Shown: one piece after another, positions 11,400 to 22,884 of the stretch
How positions within the stretch are numbered: position 1 is the stretch's first letter
Layout of the letters: each line of letters starts with the position of its first letter
Origin: Sphaeroforma sirkka
Taxonomy: Eukaryota; Opisthokonta; Ichthyosporea; Ichthyophonida
Reading direction: 5' to 3'
DNA length: 35,000 nucleotides
NCBI GenBank assembly: GCA_001586965.3
Contig: LUCW03001443.1
Location: forward strand, 40,001-75,000
The notes under the pieces: generated by a model
The model's input: only the letters and a program-made list of their open reading frames with translations
The model's database searches: none
What the model was told of the DNA's origin: nothing
Position numbers and translations under genes: made by a program

Positions 11400-12045
11400 G
11401 CCCTCCAACCGGTCCGCTCCAGCCCTTCATTGACGACATTACTGCGTGGGGTCGCAAATCTGGCCTCGAACAGGGTGTCATTAAACCTCGAGTACGATCT
11501 ACCGACTTGCGACACGCGGCGCCAACCCTCTGTATATATGGAGAGCTTTCCACGCCGACGCTCGCAGACGCACCTTGGAACACACGTTACCTCCCCCTGA
11601 AGATGACGCCCACATATGTCAAGCCGAAACGCTTCAAATATCTGGGGTTCCCACTCTCTCACGGAATACCAGCGATCAACATCGCCAGATATATGGAATC
11701 CCTGGTTGCAGCGTCGTCTCTGGGTATCGCCTCTTTCCGCGCTTATGGCTTCTATGACTTCAGCTGGCGACACCCCCGCAACCGACTGGTGCTGTTCAAA
11801 ACATTCGGCTACCTATGGCTTGAACATTATTGCCTGGGCTCTGTTTATATCGAAGGATGCGTTGGACCCCCTGTTCGAGCGATATAACTCCGCACTCGTC
11901 CAAGCTGCAGCCATAATCACGGGCACTAAATACCCTAGGGTTCCCAAACATCAAACAAACGTACTCCGCTTTTGTGGCCTGCTCCCCGCGCGACCATTTG
12001 CGGACTACATCGATGGTTGCATAGGGATACAAATCGACTAAGTGG
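11400..12045 (+). pseudogene. LINE RT thumb/connection region
   Basis: After the break at motif C the homologous reading continues in two frames. The frame from 11507 contains KRFKYLGFPLSHG followed by IARYMESLVAASSLG, the K-x-x-YLG thumb motif of LINE RTs. The frame from 11616 ends with LFERYNSALVQAAAIITG and LRFCGLLPAR, the typical connection segment before the C-terminal region. At least two frameshifts separate these pieces. Confidence 0.7.
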
Positions 12046-12250
12046 CCAGCACAAATCCGCTCACCCCTCTGACGCAACCCGCCTGGGCCCACGACAAACC
12101 ATCACTGCGCTTTCCGTACAGTATCTATGCTCACCTGAACATGTAGCCTTCCGCCAACGCTGTGACGACATTAGGAAGAGCTCAACAAAACGCTGGTCCA
12201 ACAAGGAGATCGCGGCAATGGCCCGGCGCCAATACTACCACTAACTGGTT

Positions 12251-12556
12251 ATGGGTGAACCGCCAACCTCAACCCGAGAAAAAGCCAGATACTACAGCTT
12301 CAACCGTTGCTTCGAGCCTACACCAATCCGGCTCTGTGCTATGATTGTAACGAATACGTACATGATCACATTGCCCGATTACCGCACTGATGGCTGTCTC
12401 TGCCCTGTCTGCCCCGGTAGCCACAAATTCACCACCAGTCACTTTACCTGCATCCAACATTTGATCCAACGCATCCTGGTAGGCCCGAAACTGCCACCCA
12501 TTGGCCCTAACCTTCTCCAGCAACTACAGGAGTGCCATGACTTCCACGGTATCTGA
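12251..12556 (+). pseudogene. LINE C-terminal CCHC motif region
   Basis: An open frame of 101 codons contains CLCPVCPGSHKFTTSHFTC, a Cys-x2-Cys ... His-x3-Cys arrangement like the C-terminal zinc motif of many LINE ORF2 proteins. That motif binds nucleic acid and supports target-primed reverse transcription. A preceding block (about 12050-12240) with WSNKEIAAMARRQYYH may be the same domain in another frame. Confidence 0.6.
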
Positions 12557-12559
12557 ACT

Positions 12560-13080
12560 CTCCACGAACAGCTTGGATCTTTTCTACAGCATGTAGAAGA
12601 ACCAGTGTACCCTCACCCGTCTCTGACACTTCGGCTAATCGCGCTCTTGGAGTACTACTTCAAATTTCGGTCCAAACCAAGTCAGCGCGCTTGTTGGTTC
12701 CGCCTATGATACATTTGATCCAGGCCAACCAGCACATATCGAGTGCATCCGTGGTCTGGTGCGGCATTGACTCGCCCCCGTCCTCGCTCCTCGACCGGAT
12801 TATGACGGATAATCTGGTCCTACTCGGTATTTCGTACTCTGCACTAATCTATTCCACGGCACTACACGGTGCAGACCCGATCCGTATAACAGAGGCTACT
12901 TAGTAGGTCAGCAAGCAAATACATAACACACTCGATAGTGTCGGTTTTTTTGTCAGCACCGGCCTGAATTGATCCAGCGCATACCCTCCATCGTCGACTC
13001 ACTTGGCCCAAGCTCCAAACGGGAATTACTGACCACGTTTTCCCATCGATCTTTCCCGAGCCACTACAACGGCCATGAGA
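12560..13080 (+). other. LINE 3' region
   Basis: The GC-rich composition continues to about 13080 with short plus-strand frames, for example the one closing at the TAG of 12901-12903. I recognise no domain. I treat it as the tail of ORF2 plus 3' UTR of the LINE. The minus-strand frame over 12862-13173 is a shadow. Confidence 0.4.
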
Positions 13081-13159
13081 GCCATACCATATGTACGTCC
13101 ATTGTCTTTTCCTTTTGAAATAACCAATATTATCCTTATTCAATGGTGGTATCAATCGT

Positions 13160-14499
13160 ACCTGATGCGACAACCGCTGCCATTATCTACGAAAGCTTGA
13201 GTTCTGCTTTGTAATGTCTTCTTTAGCATATTGAAATATTTAACGCGGATCATATTCATTTGCATTGATATTTGCATATGTATGTAGTAAACTGAGATGT
13301 AATTTTAACAAATGTTGCAGTTCACCGGAGGATACATCGACTGTAGCAATGATAATACCAACCGTCATGTAGATAGAGAAAACTTTCTAACAGATACTTA
13401 TGGCTCAATATAGGAGAATATGCGTGTCATATGGGTGAGTCATAGGTTAATTGCCGGCTCAGGTAACATTAAAGCGTACGAAATGATATCCTAAGCTATT
13501 CATCAGTTGAAGGTAGTTCAAAATACTGTTTTATTGAGGTTATTGTGAGTTTTATTTTTCCATCATATCCATCATTCAATAGTACTTGATGCGACAACCG
13601 CTGCCAATATTTACGAAAGCTTGAGTTCTGCTTTGTATTGCCTTCTTTAGCATATCGAAATATTTAACGCCGATTATATTCATTTGCATTGATATTTGCA
13701 TATGTATGTAGTAAACTGAGGTGTATTTCTAACAACTGTTGCAGTTTACTAGAGGTTGCCTCGACTGCAGCAATAAGAATACCAACCGTCATGTAGGTAG
13801 AGCAAACTTTCTAACAGCTACTTATGGCTCAATATAGGGGAATATGCGTGTCATATGAGTGAGTCATAGGCTAATTGCCGGTTCAGGTAACATTAAAGCG
13901 TATGAAATGGTATCATAAGCTACTCATCAGTTGAAGATAGTTCAAAATACTGTTTCATAGAGGATATTGTGAGAGCTTATTTTTCCATCATATCCATCAT
14001 TCGTAAAGTCATGCTTTTGTCTACCTTGTTGTTCAGCTCGTTTCATATTTTAAATTTTGTATGACAAGTTAGTTGTAGTGGAAAGCCCGAGTTCTGCTTT
14101 ATATCAACTTTTTTTTTGCATATCGCAATTTTCCACGTAGATCACATTTCATTTGAATTTCTATTTCTATTCATATGTAGTATATTGGGTGTGTTATTTT
14201 AACATACAACTAGATGTTGGCTACCTCAACTGCAGCAAAAAAAACCCCCCCGTCTTGAAGATATAAGAAACTCTTCAATAGCTACTTATGGCTCAATGAA
14301 GTAAAATGGTAGTGTCATATGTGTAGGTCATAGGTTTATTCCCGGTTCAAGTATCATATAAGCATACGACATGTAGATATATGGTAACCATCAGTTTGAC
14401 TGAGATCATAATAATGTTTCATAGAAGATATCGTGAGAGCTTGTTTTTCCAGAATATATATAATTCGCAGTGGCTGTGTTAGTATTGTATCAGCTACGA

Positions 14500-14500
<1 letters not shown>
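13160..14500. repeat. Three direct repeats of about 424-466 bp, non-coding
   Basis: A unit starting near TGATGCGACAACCGCTGCC at 13163 recurs at 13587. A third, more diverged copy runs from about 14056 to 14500, recognised by GAGTTCTGCTTTATAT, CTACTTATGGCTCAAT and GTGTCATATG...GTCATAGGTT. The first two are close (period 424) and share every block; the third has many substitutions and indels, so two duplications of different age are implied. All frames are closed and there are no RNA-gene boxes. The first unit begins right after the LINE, so the array might be LINE tail, satellite, or an older non-autonomous element. Confidence 0.88.
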
Positions 14501-16320
<1,820 letters not shown>

Positions 16321-16391
16321 TCTCCAACACGGGAATCGAACCCATGGCAGATGAATGGAAATCATCTATGTTACCACTACACCAGTTGGAC
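16321..16391 (-). tRNA. tRNA-Gly(UCC)
   Basis: A cloverleaf of 71 nt can be drawn. The anticodon stem is GATGA/TCATC around loop TTTCCAT (anticodon TCC). The T arm is ATGGG-TTCGATT-CCCGT (one T-G wobble) with a perfect B box GGTTCGATTCC, and the D-arm A box reads TGTAGTGGTA. The discriminator is A, followed by TAAATTTT, an RNA polymerase III terminator. Acceptor pairs 2:71 to 7:66 form, but position 1:72 is G-G. The mature sequence is identical to the copy at 25889-25959. Confidence 0.93.
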
Positions 16392-16394
16392 ACA

Positions 16395-17120
16395 TTATAG
16401 TGTTGTTGGTTTAATTTCATATATATTAAGTTTCACGAAATATTATAATTGCATGGCTCGCTTTGTTTACACAATTGCATATTATTTGTATTATTGGAGT
16501 CGGAGGTCGTATTCTGTATGTAGTAGTCACATAAAATATGAAAAGTTCAGTCAACCTTCGAGCGTTTCTATCTGGCGCCTATTAAGACATGTGTGAGAGT
16601 CTATTTGTAGTCAAATCTAGTTGGTCGGGAATTTGGCCAAAGAGAACCGAGTGTGTTGCCTACTAGGCCTGAAGCAAAGATGAACGAAGGCGATTGTTTT
16701 ATCGTGAAATTCTCTACTTGTAGCTAACAAGTGTTACAAGTATCTGCTGGAATTGAGGTAAATAAGATTGAAATTAACAATCTGTACACATATGCCTAAT
16801 CATTATATCAATCATGATCGTGACAACAGATTTATGGACGTTTGGATCGCTAGTGTAATAAAGACATCGCCTTTGGTGATCGGGCAGACGAGATAGCACA
16901 TTGTGTGTTTATTATGATATTATTGCATCAGATGAATCATCCCGGTAAAAAGGTGAGTTTCAAGAGAGTCCGAGTGTGACTGATTTTTATTTTTATTCAT
17001 CAACATATGAATCTTCGTCCATAATTTGCTGATGAAAGCAAGCTTTGCGACTGATAACCACCACGATTGATCTGTGGATATTGAATATCTGTTCAAATAA
17101 TATATTATTAAAACTGTCAT
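16395..17120. other. Spacer between divergent tRNA genes
   Basis: There is no gene I can support. Frames at 16351-16596 (+) and 16920-17129 (-) are open for 70-80 codons, but they overlap the tRNA genes or are AT-biased and lack recognisable protein features. Confidence 0.45.
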
Positions 17121-17122
17121 CA

Positions 17123-17194
17123 CACCCATTCGTCTATCGGCTAGGATATAAGCTTCTCACGCTTGAGGGCGGGGTTCGATTCCCCGATGGGTAA
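17123..17194 (+). tRNA. tRNA-Glu(CUC)
   Basis: A 72-nt cloverleaf. The anticodon stem TAAGC/GCTTG (one T-G wobble) encloses loop TTCTCAC (anticodon CTC). The T arm is CGGGG-TTCGATT-CCCCG, the B box is GGTTCGATTCC, and the D arm is CGTCTATCGGCTAGGATA. Acceptor pairs 2:71 to 7:66 are perfect; position 1:72 is C-A. TTTTT follows at 17196-17200 as the Pol III terminator. The body matches the two minus-strand copies at 26278-26349 and 26422-26493. The copia-like element begins about 55-60 bp downstream. Confidence 0.94.
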
Positions 17195-17252
17195 ATTTTT
17201 ACTTCACCTTTAATTATATACCCCTTTCTTGGCATTTTCGCGCTGAATTAGG

Positions 17253-17430
17253 TGTAGAGTAACAGTTACTCTTCTTATGAGAACCTATACTCTAACACGT
17301 GATCACGTGTCCGTAGCTCGGACTACATGGTATAAACGTATTTTAACACTTAGTCATGACTTATAAAATAAGTCTTGACATCGACCAAATAAAACTAGTT
17401 CTTCAGATTAAAAGAACTTTGCCTTCTACT
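17253..17430 (+). repeat. 5' LTR of copia-like element
   Basis: Aligns with 23744-23923 through shared blocks: GAACCTAT, CTAACAC, CACGTGTCCGTA, GGTATAAACG, TTAACACTTAGTCA, TATAAAATAAG, AATAAAACTAGTT and GATTAA/AAGAACTTT. TATAAAC at 17331 is a likely TATA box and AATAAA at 17388-17393 a likely poly(A) signal. It carries a perfect 16-bp palindrome at 17295-17310. The ends are approximate because the terminal TG...CA is not clear in both copies. Confidence 0.82.
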
Positions 17431-17501
17431 GGCTACGGGGATTGTTTTTTAAACTAATATCGTACCAAATAATAGGTATCCCTCGTCAAGAATGATTCCG
17501 A

Positions 17502-17547
17502 ACCCACTTCGAACCTGAAGTGGGTAACAAGCCTGAACAAAACAGGC
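17502..17547 (+). promoter_or_regulatory. Two hairpins downstream of the 5' LTR
   Basis: A 9-bp stem (ACCCACTTC / GAAGTGGGT, 6-nt loop) spans 17502-17525. A second 5-bp stem (GCCTG / CAGGC, 7-nt loop) spans 17531-17547. They lie in the leader between LTR and gag, where LTR elements often carry packaging or dimerisation structures. The function here is inference only. Confidence 0.45.
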
Positions 17548-17561
17548 AATAACTACGACAA

Positions 17562-18470
17562 ATGGCTCCAGTATCTTATCCTTGTAGCCAACACAGACTA
17601 TGTAGACACATTGTAGAATCTTATCCTCGTAGCCAACACATACTACGTAGACACATTGAACCAGTTATCTACTACAAATACGTCAAACAGAAACTCTTAA
17701 CCCGAAGCGCGGCCACGCTGACAGCTCAGTGGACCCCAGCTACTGATCGCGGACGACTAGAGGCTCGCGAACCCTTCATTAAAAAAACACCAAAGATGAC
17801 GGACGATACCAGAAAGCACGGCGATATCTTCTGCGATCCCTCAGCGAGGAAGTCATGGACTCCCTTCCTCGGGATTAACTTATGGATTACACCTGGGCCT
17901 TGGAAATCCTATTCGCACATGTCCGCAATGGTATCGAATACAACCACACTTGGATCCCTACAAGAACTTCGTAGAGCTAAAGATGATACCATACGTACCC
18001 GGTCTAGACGATGTGTCCGGATATGCACCGATGCCAAGTGCCAAGGTACTCGTTTTTTCTCAGTATTCATGAAGGGCATGTTCGTCCCTGACCTAGGGGA
18101 CCCTGACAACGATATCATCAGACATTACCTAGTAAACAAACCGGATCGAGACACTCACATCTCTTGACTTGTGCGTTCGACTGGATAAACGGATCAAAGT
18201 CACCCCTCCAGTCCATAACAAGATTGCTCCAAAGATAGCTGCTATGTCCGCTACCTCCGCCTCCGAAGCAACTTCAGCCGCGGCCGATTTATTATCTACT
18301 ATAATGAAATGTATGATCCTACTTGAATTGAACAAGGTCACACCCAACACTCGAGCCATCCCATGTTTTGTGTGGTATATACGGGCCATCGCTCTAGCAA
18401 CTGTTCTGAAGGTTGTGGCAAATGAGGTACGAAAGACCACACAGGAGAAAATTGTACAGCTACGAACCTG
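17562..18470 (+). pseudogene. Copia-like element gag-like region
   Basis: Two consecutive plus-strand frames (17562-18167 and 18169-18471) cover the position where gag is expected. The first begins with a 45-bp near-perfect duplication (blocks at 17574 and 17619, TCTTATCC...GTAGCCAACACA...GTAGACACATTG), giving repeated peptide SYP(C/R)SQH. No zinc knuckle or capsid motif is recognisable. Assignment is by position between leader and protease; it could also contain a frameshifted part of the polyprotein. Confidence 0.45.
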
Positions 18471-18497
18471 AACTGTACTACGGTGATATAACTAGTC

Positions 18498-18770
18498 ATG
18501 TCCAGGAAGTCTGTAGCAGACAGAAATAAACAAAATTACAACTATATTGGCCCCAGTTTTGTATCATTACAACTAGTAATCAAGGCAACCCAACAAAACC
18601 ATAATAGTTTACTTATAGATGGCGGCGCGGAAGTCAACTTGCTCTATCACAAGTCACGACATTTGCCTAACAGCATCGAAACGGGAAACTTATCGCTTCT
18701 CTTGGCTGGTGATAGCGAATGTGTCGTTCAACGAACGCGGTACCTTACCGCAACTGGGGACCACTACTAG
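18498..18770 (+). pseudogene. Retroelement aspartic protease-like segment
   Basis: The frame contains SLLIDGGAEVNLL, which fits the retropepsin active-site block (hydrophobic-hydrophobic-D-S/T-G-A-x-x-N/H-hydrophobic). The catalytic D is present but the usual Ser/Thr after it is Gly, so activity is doubtful. About 35 residues later LSLLLAGDSECVV resembles the flap/second-half region. Retropepsins cut the polyprotein into mature units. The frame closes at 18770, while the following sequence in another frame (18619-18939) stays open. Confidence 0.6.
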
Positions 18771-18939
18771 CAGCCCACCAATAAAAAAACAACTGATATC
18801 ACAGAACAACTTCCAAGATGGTGGCTATGATATTTATTTCAAGGGAAACACAATTACTTGCATTCTCTTCGAAGGCAACAACACACTCTCTATTCCACGC
18901 TCCCAAGGGTCTATAAGGCCAGTTAATTGTATATTATGA

Positions 18940-19455
18940 GGGTGAGATCATAAATGAATTTATATTCGAACGCTTCATGTTTTAAGTACACTGCAAACTT
19001 CATTTTGTATTACTAAGTTTCAAACTATGTTAAGTAAACTAAGATTAGGATTTAGCAGTGGTAGCTTGTGTAAGAATGATCGGGACTGACTCTTGGTAAG
19101 GGCCTCAATATCCTCAATCACGCAGGACGTACCTCTAACTTTCCTTTATTGAATATTTTTCACTAGAAGTAAATGTTCATGATTTGTCCTCAATCACACA
19201 GGGCGCACCTCTAACTTTCCTTTATTGAATATTTTTCACTAGAAGTACAAAGTGTTCATGACCATATGCCTAGGTTGTAGATAGACAGAGCAACGTAAGT
19301 CACGTGAATACATCAATTATTATGAATAACGATAAAAAACAGAAAGACTTGTTGGAATTTGCATATTGAAAATCTTGAGAAAAAAATCTTGTATTAAATC
19401 AGTTGAATAAAAACAAACAATGTGTAATCTCATTCGATCTTAATGTTATAGACTG
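18940..19455. other. Non-coding interval inside the copia-like element
   Basis: AT-rich, closed in all frames and unlike the flanking coding segments. It contains a 76-bp direct duplication at 19111-19262. It may be an insertion of foreign or intergenic DNA into the element, or strongly decayed coding sequence. Confidence 0.5.
19111..19262. repeat. 76-bp tandem duplication
   Basis: TCCTCAATCACGCAGG at 19111 recurs as TCCTCAATCACACAGG at 19187. The two copies share the long block CCTCTAACTTTCCTTTATTG and end in GTTCATGA. The difference is a few substitutions and a short indel. Confidence 0.92.
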
Positions 19456-19715
19456 ACCGGATGCCTTTCTACAACACTGCCACTTTACATAACTATACTC
19501 GTACAACAAACACCCACCACCAAGGCTACCACAGTCGAGACAACTACCAGTACACAGTCAACCACATCCTCTACGATGCATCAAGTGTACACGGCAACAC
19601 CAGCACATATCCCTTCCACACCAGCATATACTACACAAACATCCGATGAATCTCACAGCATAAACGACCATCATAGCAGAAAAGAAACAAACCCTCAAAC
19701 CGTCGGCTAAAAAAG

Positions 19716-20078
19716 GCATCATGTTGACATACACACTACCTGTAGACGTGACAATAGACGAATGGATAATTACCAATAAGGTAGACTTTCCGTAAGGAAA
19801 TACTCATAAAGATTTTAAACCCACCATTGACTTCTTGTCGCCTCTCAACGTATCGTACGACTACCGAGATACGCCAGCCCATTTGGTGGCGGTGTGAAGG
19901 CGTCATATTGACATACACCTCACCTGTAGTTGTGATATCAGAGGAATATATGAGCAATAAGGTAGACATTCAGCAAGAAATTACCCATATGGATTTTAAA
20001 CCCACCATTGACCTCTTCGCCTCCCAACACACTGTACAACTACCGAGATACAACAGCCCATTTGGCGGCGGTGTGGCC
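19716..20078 (+). repeat. Tandem duplication, about 184 bp x 2, in DLFAS segment
   Basis: Copy 1 begins with CATGTTGACATACAC at 19720 and copy 2 with CATATTGACATACACC at 19904. Both run through AATAAGGTAGAC, ATTTTAAACCCACCATTGAC, TACCGAGATAC and CCCATTTGG(T/C)GGCGGTGTG. Copy 1 reads GACTTCTTGTCGCC where copy 2 reads GACCTCTTCGCC, so copy 1 has lost the motif. Copies are roughly 80-85% alike by eye. Confidence 0.9.
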
Positions 20079-20260
20079 ACGGACTGGCGAAAAAATACCT
20101 TCTCAAAGGAAAGGCCTATGCCAACCCAATATGGTCAGACATACCAGAATTCCTCGACAGCGTCATCACTACCGGTACTACTGCCACCATTTTAGTCCCT
20201 ATTCATCTTAACGCCGAATGGTGGAATAAGTTTATTGCTAGCACTCAGAATTCACCATAC
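19716..20260 (+). pseudogene. DLFAS-type RNase H segment (DIRS/Ty3-like), N-terminal part duplicated
   Basis: The frame from about 19918 reads EEY...HMDFKPTIDLFASQ followed by LPRYNSPFGGG and DW. After a one-base shift (about 20095) it continues KGKAYANPIWSDIPEFLD, TILVPIHLNAEWWNKF. This order (DLFAS, R-Y/F-x-S, DW, YAxPPW-like, ILV-P, W-W) is the C-terminal signature of RNase H domains in DIRS1-like and some Ty3/gypsy elements; it is not a standard copia domain. It lies between the protease-like motif and the integrase, while a separate copia RNase H sits at 22900-23690. About 184 bp of its front half is tandemly duplicated, and both copies are frameshifted. Confidence 0.65.
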
Positions 20261-20399
20261 ATCATCCAGACACACCTAACACATTTCTTCGTCATCACTC
20301 TACGACGGTAGGGAAACTCTCCTAGGCTTACATACCCAATCAGCTAAATCTCCTCTACACGAACTTTGCACAGCACTTACATATATATTGACACATCCA

Positions 20400-20765
20400 T
20401 AATTTGCCAAACATTGGCACGTACGCCTCGAAGGAAAGGTCCGCGCCAAAAACGTGGCACATACTGATTCGACAACCAAGGTTGGTACCGGCGAACAATT
20501 CCATAACGATCTGCCCGACGATCGATATGATCATAGATACACACTAAATCTAATTGACGAAGACAGTCGTTTTGGACTCTACACTGATCTTAAGACTAAG
20601 CAAAACATGCACATACATTTAGAGAAACTTATATTTATATCAGCACATTGGAAGCCACATACACTGACGGCTGACGGTGACAGCATGTTTGTAAGAGACA
20701 AAAACAAACACGCAAAATCACTTCACAAAAACTCCACATCACATACAACACCGCAAAGGTAAGGT
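20400..20765 (+). pseudogene. Copia-type integrase core fragment
   Basis: KHWHVRLEG-like sequence before 20454 and then QFHNDLPDD, YTLNLIDEDSRFGLYTDLKTK and LTADGDSMFV follow the copia integrase pattern: vH-x-D-L (first catalytic Asp), y-x-l-x-x-I-D-x-x-S-R-f, then t-x-D-x-G (second Asp). The zinc-binding N-terminus is not intact. The catalytic glutamate region is not recognisable in the same frame. Integrases insert the cDNA into the genome; this one is incomplete. Confidence 0.65.
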
Positions 20766-21780
20766 TGAACGTCCGTATAGTACACGTGACGACTTTACAC
20801 GCACCAACCTTCTTGACGCCAGTATGCCATGGCAGCTGTAAATCGATGTAGAAGATGGGCGGATATGATCAGAAATGATACCCTGCCATAAAATACCCCT
20901 AGTGACATGTGGCATCGTAAAAAAATACCACGGCCACGTAACATCCGGGTTGGTTGTCTCGTTGTATTTAACTTAAAGGAACCCCTGAGAAATCGGCACA
21001 CAAATACTCCACACAAGTTGGGGTCGGAATCTTACTGGGACAATCACGCAACCCCACCCCGGACACGTGGCGAATTCAGAGCATTCGTTAATAAGGACAG
21101 CACAGCTCCCGTAACGTGGTTTTTCTCTCTGATAAGAGACCGCAGCGGTCTCCAAACGGTAAGCATGGCACACTTCACGATACACCCACACCATACACCT
21201 TTCCTAACAACTGGCATACCATGTCAAACCCTCCCACAATTACTATACATTACATTGGTCACACACCTCCAGCCGTTGGCATGGTAGCCCCAACTAACTC
21301 TATACGTATATATACCGAAACTATCACCAATGCCCCGGACGTCATAACATATACACCAACTTCGCTACATCACGCTTTTCAGTGCAATCATTTGGTAGTA
21401 GTGCCGAAAATGACACAGATGACACATTTGATGAACTATCATTGAACAATTTTATATGACCCAGTACGTGGCTACCGTCATCACGACGATACCGCCACCA
21501 ACCTCAGCATCATATACGAGTGCTCAACGACAACGCCACAACCACAGGGCGACTTCAACCACAGTATAATTCAACCTATCATGCATTGAATCCACTACAT
21601 TCGCCCGCATTCATACGGTCCATACAATCAACCGAACGCTGTGAACCCACCCTATTGAGAACCATGACGATGATGGATCCCAACGTGTCAAAAAGTATCG
21701 CCAAGGCTCAGAGCATGCCGGATTGAGATCTTTGAAAGATGTCCTCAATGTTGAACACCAGGCGCACATTAGAAACGATT
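20766..21780 (+). pseudogene. Copia-like integrase C-terminal/linker region
   Basis: A run of short overlapping plus-strand frames (20907-21287, 21116-21445, 21520-21726) has Thr/Pro/His-rich composition, as is usual in the variable linker between integrase and RT of copia elements. KKIPRPRNIRVGCLVVFNLK resembles the integrase C-terminal segment. There is no conserved catalytic block. Confidence 0.4.
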
Positions 21781-22374
21781 GAGTAGATATCTTACCCCAT
21801 TCACACGTTCCACCCGATATAAAAAGTATCCATTCTAAGTACGATATTGTCCGCAAGCACAAGGAGAACGGAAAACTAACATTTCATAAGGCTCACATGG
21901 TCGCCAAAAGCGACCAACAACAGCATGGTGATTCGTACAGTGAAACATATGCTCCGGCAGTTTCGTCCGTAGCGCTTCGCACATTCTTGGCAACCGCAGT
22001 CAATAAAAACAAAGAGGTATATCGCTTCGATGTTGCAACCGCTTACCTATACGCGAAGTTAGATTCACCAGTCTATATGTGTCCACCAAAAGGGGCTGTG
22101 AAATTGGTATATTATCCGCAGGACATTGTTCTAAATCTCAAGATATGATCATATGGCTTAAAACAGCCAGGCAGACTGTGGACATTTGACATAGGAGATA
22201 AACTATATTCCGTTGGTTTTAGTCGCACAGACGCCGACTAATCAGTTCGGATACACTCTCCGAAAGACACCACTATAGTACTGAATGTTGTCGAAATACT
22301 TCCGAAGGCCTTGCGCAATACACGAGATACACTCTGATTATTCCACAAATCGGAAAAACGCTACAAAGTCAAGA

Positions 22375-22378
<4 letters not shown>
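21781..22378 (+). pseudogene. Copia-type reverse transcriptase, 5' half
   Basis: The sequence reads KSIHSKYDIVRKHKENGK, AHMVAKSDQQQHGDSYSETYAP, then RFDVATAYLYAKLDSPVYM, and after a TGA at 22146-22148 continues GLKQPGRLWTFDIGDKLYS. These are the ordered blocks of copia RT: K-ARLVAKGxxQ-GxDYxETxxPV, the DVxxAFLxGxL-EVYM-P block with the first catalytic Asp, and YGLKQxPRxW. The YVDD motif is absent: the sequence degenerates after 22230 and is interrupted by a (TA)n run. Confidence 0.85.

Positions 22379-22429
<51 letters not shown>
22379..22429. repeat. (TA)n microsatellite within the RT region
   Basis: About 25 TA units at the point where the palm motif with the catalytic YVDD should follow. 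The flanks on both sides are element sequence, so the run arose or was inserted after the element integrated. Confidence 0.95.
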
Positions 22430-22431
<2 letters not shown>

Positions 22432-22870
22432 CTCACATGCCATCTTGTAGATATTGGAAACATCCAGTGACTCCTAGAGGCTTTCAACTTCACTGACTGC
22501 TCGACTAAAGCTACTCCCGGAACACATCTATACCCCAGTACATTCACATGCAAACCTTGGCACGAGAAGTACATATCACTTTTAGGCGCGCCAGGGTTCG
22601 ATGCAAACATGTTCCACCCAGACATAACCTGCACTGTAAACCAACTGGCATCATGCAGCAACAAACCACTCACATCATACTGGGCGGCACCACCTTGCAT
22701 TTAATTATACCTATATGCGACAAGACTCTTTAACGCTCGATTATACTTCAAAGACCGCAAACATACCAATTGTTCAATCATTGCAATCCTATTCTGACTC
22801 CGATTGATGATCCTGCATCGGTACCCTCAAATACCAGGCTGGCACTTTGATTGTCATTAAAGATACTCTT
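22430..22870 (+). pseudogene. Copia-like RT 3' part, heavily decayed
   Basis: Short plus-strand pieces are interrupted by stops. The position requires RT thumb and connection. No motif survives clearly enough to align by eye. Confidence 0.35.
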
Positions 22871-22884
22871 ATACTATGTAAATC

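Larger units (their letters stand above)
8490..13080 (+). mobile_element. Decayed LINE (non-LTR) retrotransposon, APE endonuclease + RT type
   Basis: A block of higher GC content encodes, in order on the plus strand, an ORF1-like region (8690-9184), an apurinic-type endonuclease (9178 to about 9975), a reverse transcriptase (about 10680-11400), a thumb/connection region (about 11580-12040) and a C-terminal cysteine-histidine motif (about 12390-12450). The order EN-RT-CCHC is that of APE-encoding LINE clades. The coding frame shifts repeatedly (about 9490, 9600, 10440, 11400, 11890 and 12240) and has in-frame stops, so the copy is dead. I could not identify a poly-A tail or target-site duplication, so both borders are approximate; the right end is placed before the tandem repeats starting near 13160. 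Confidence 0.85.
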
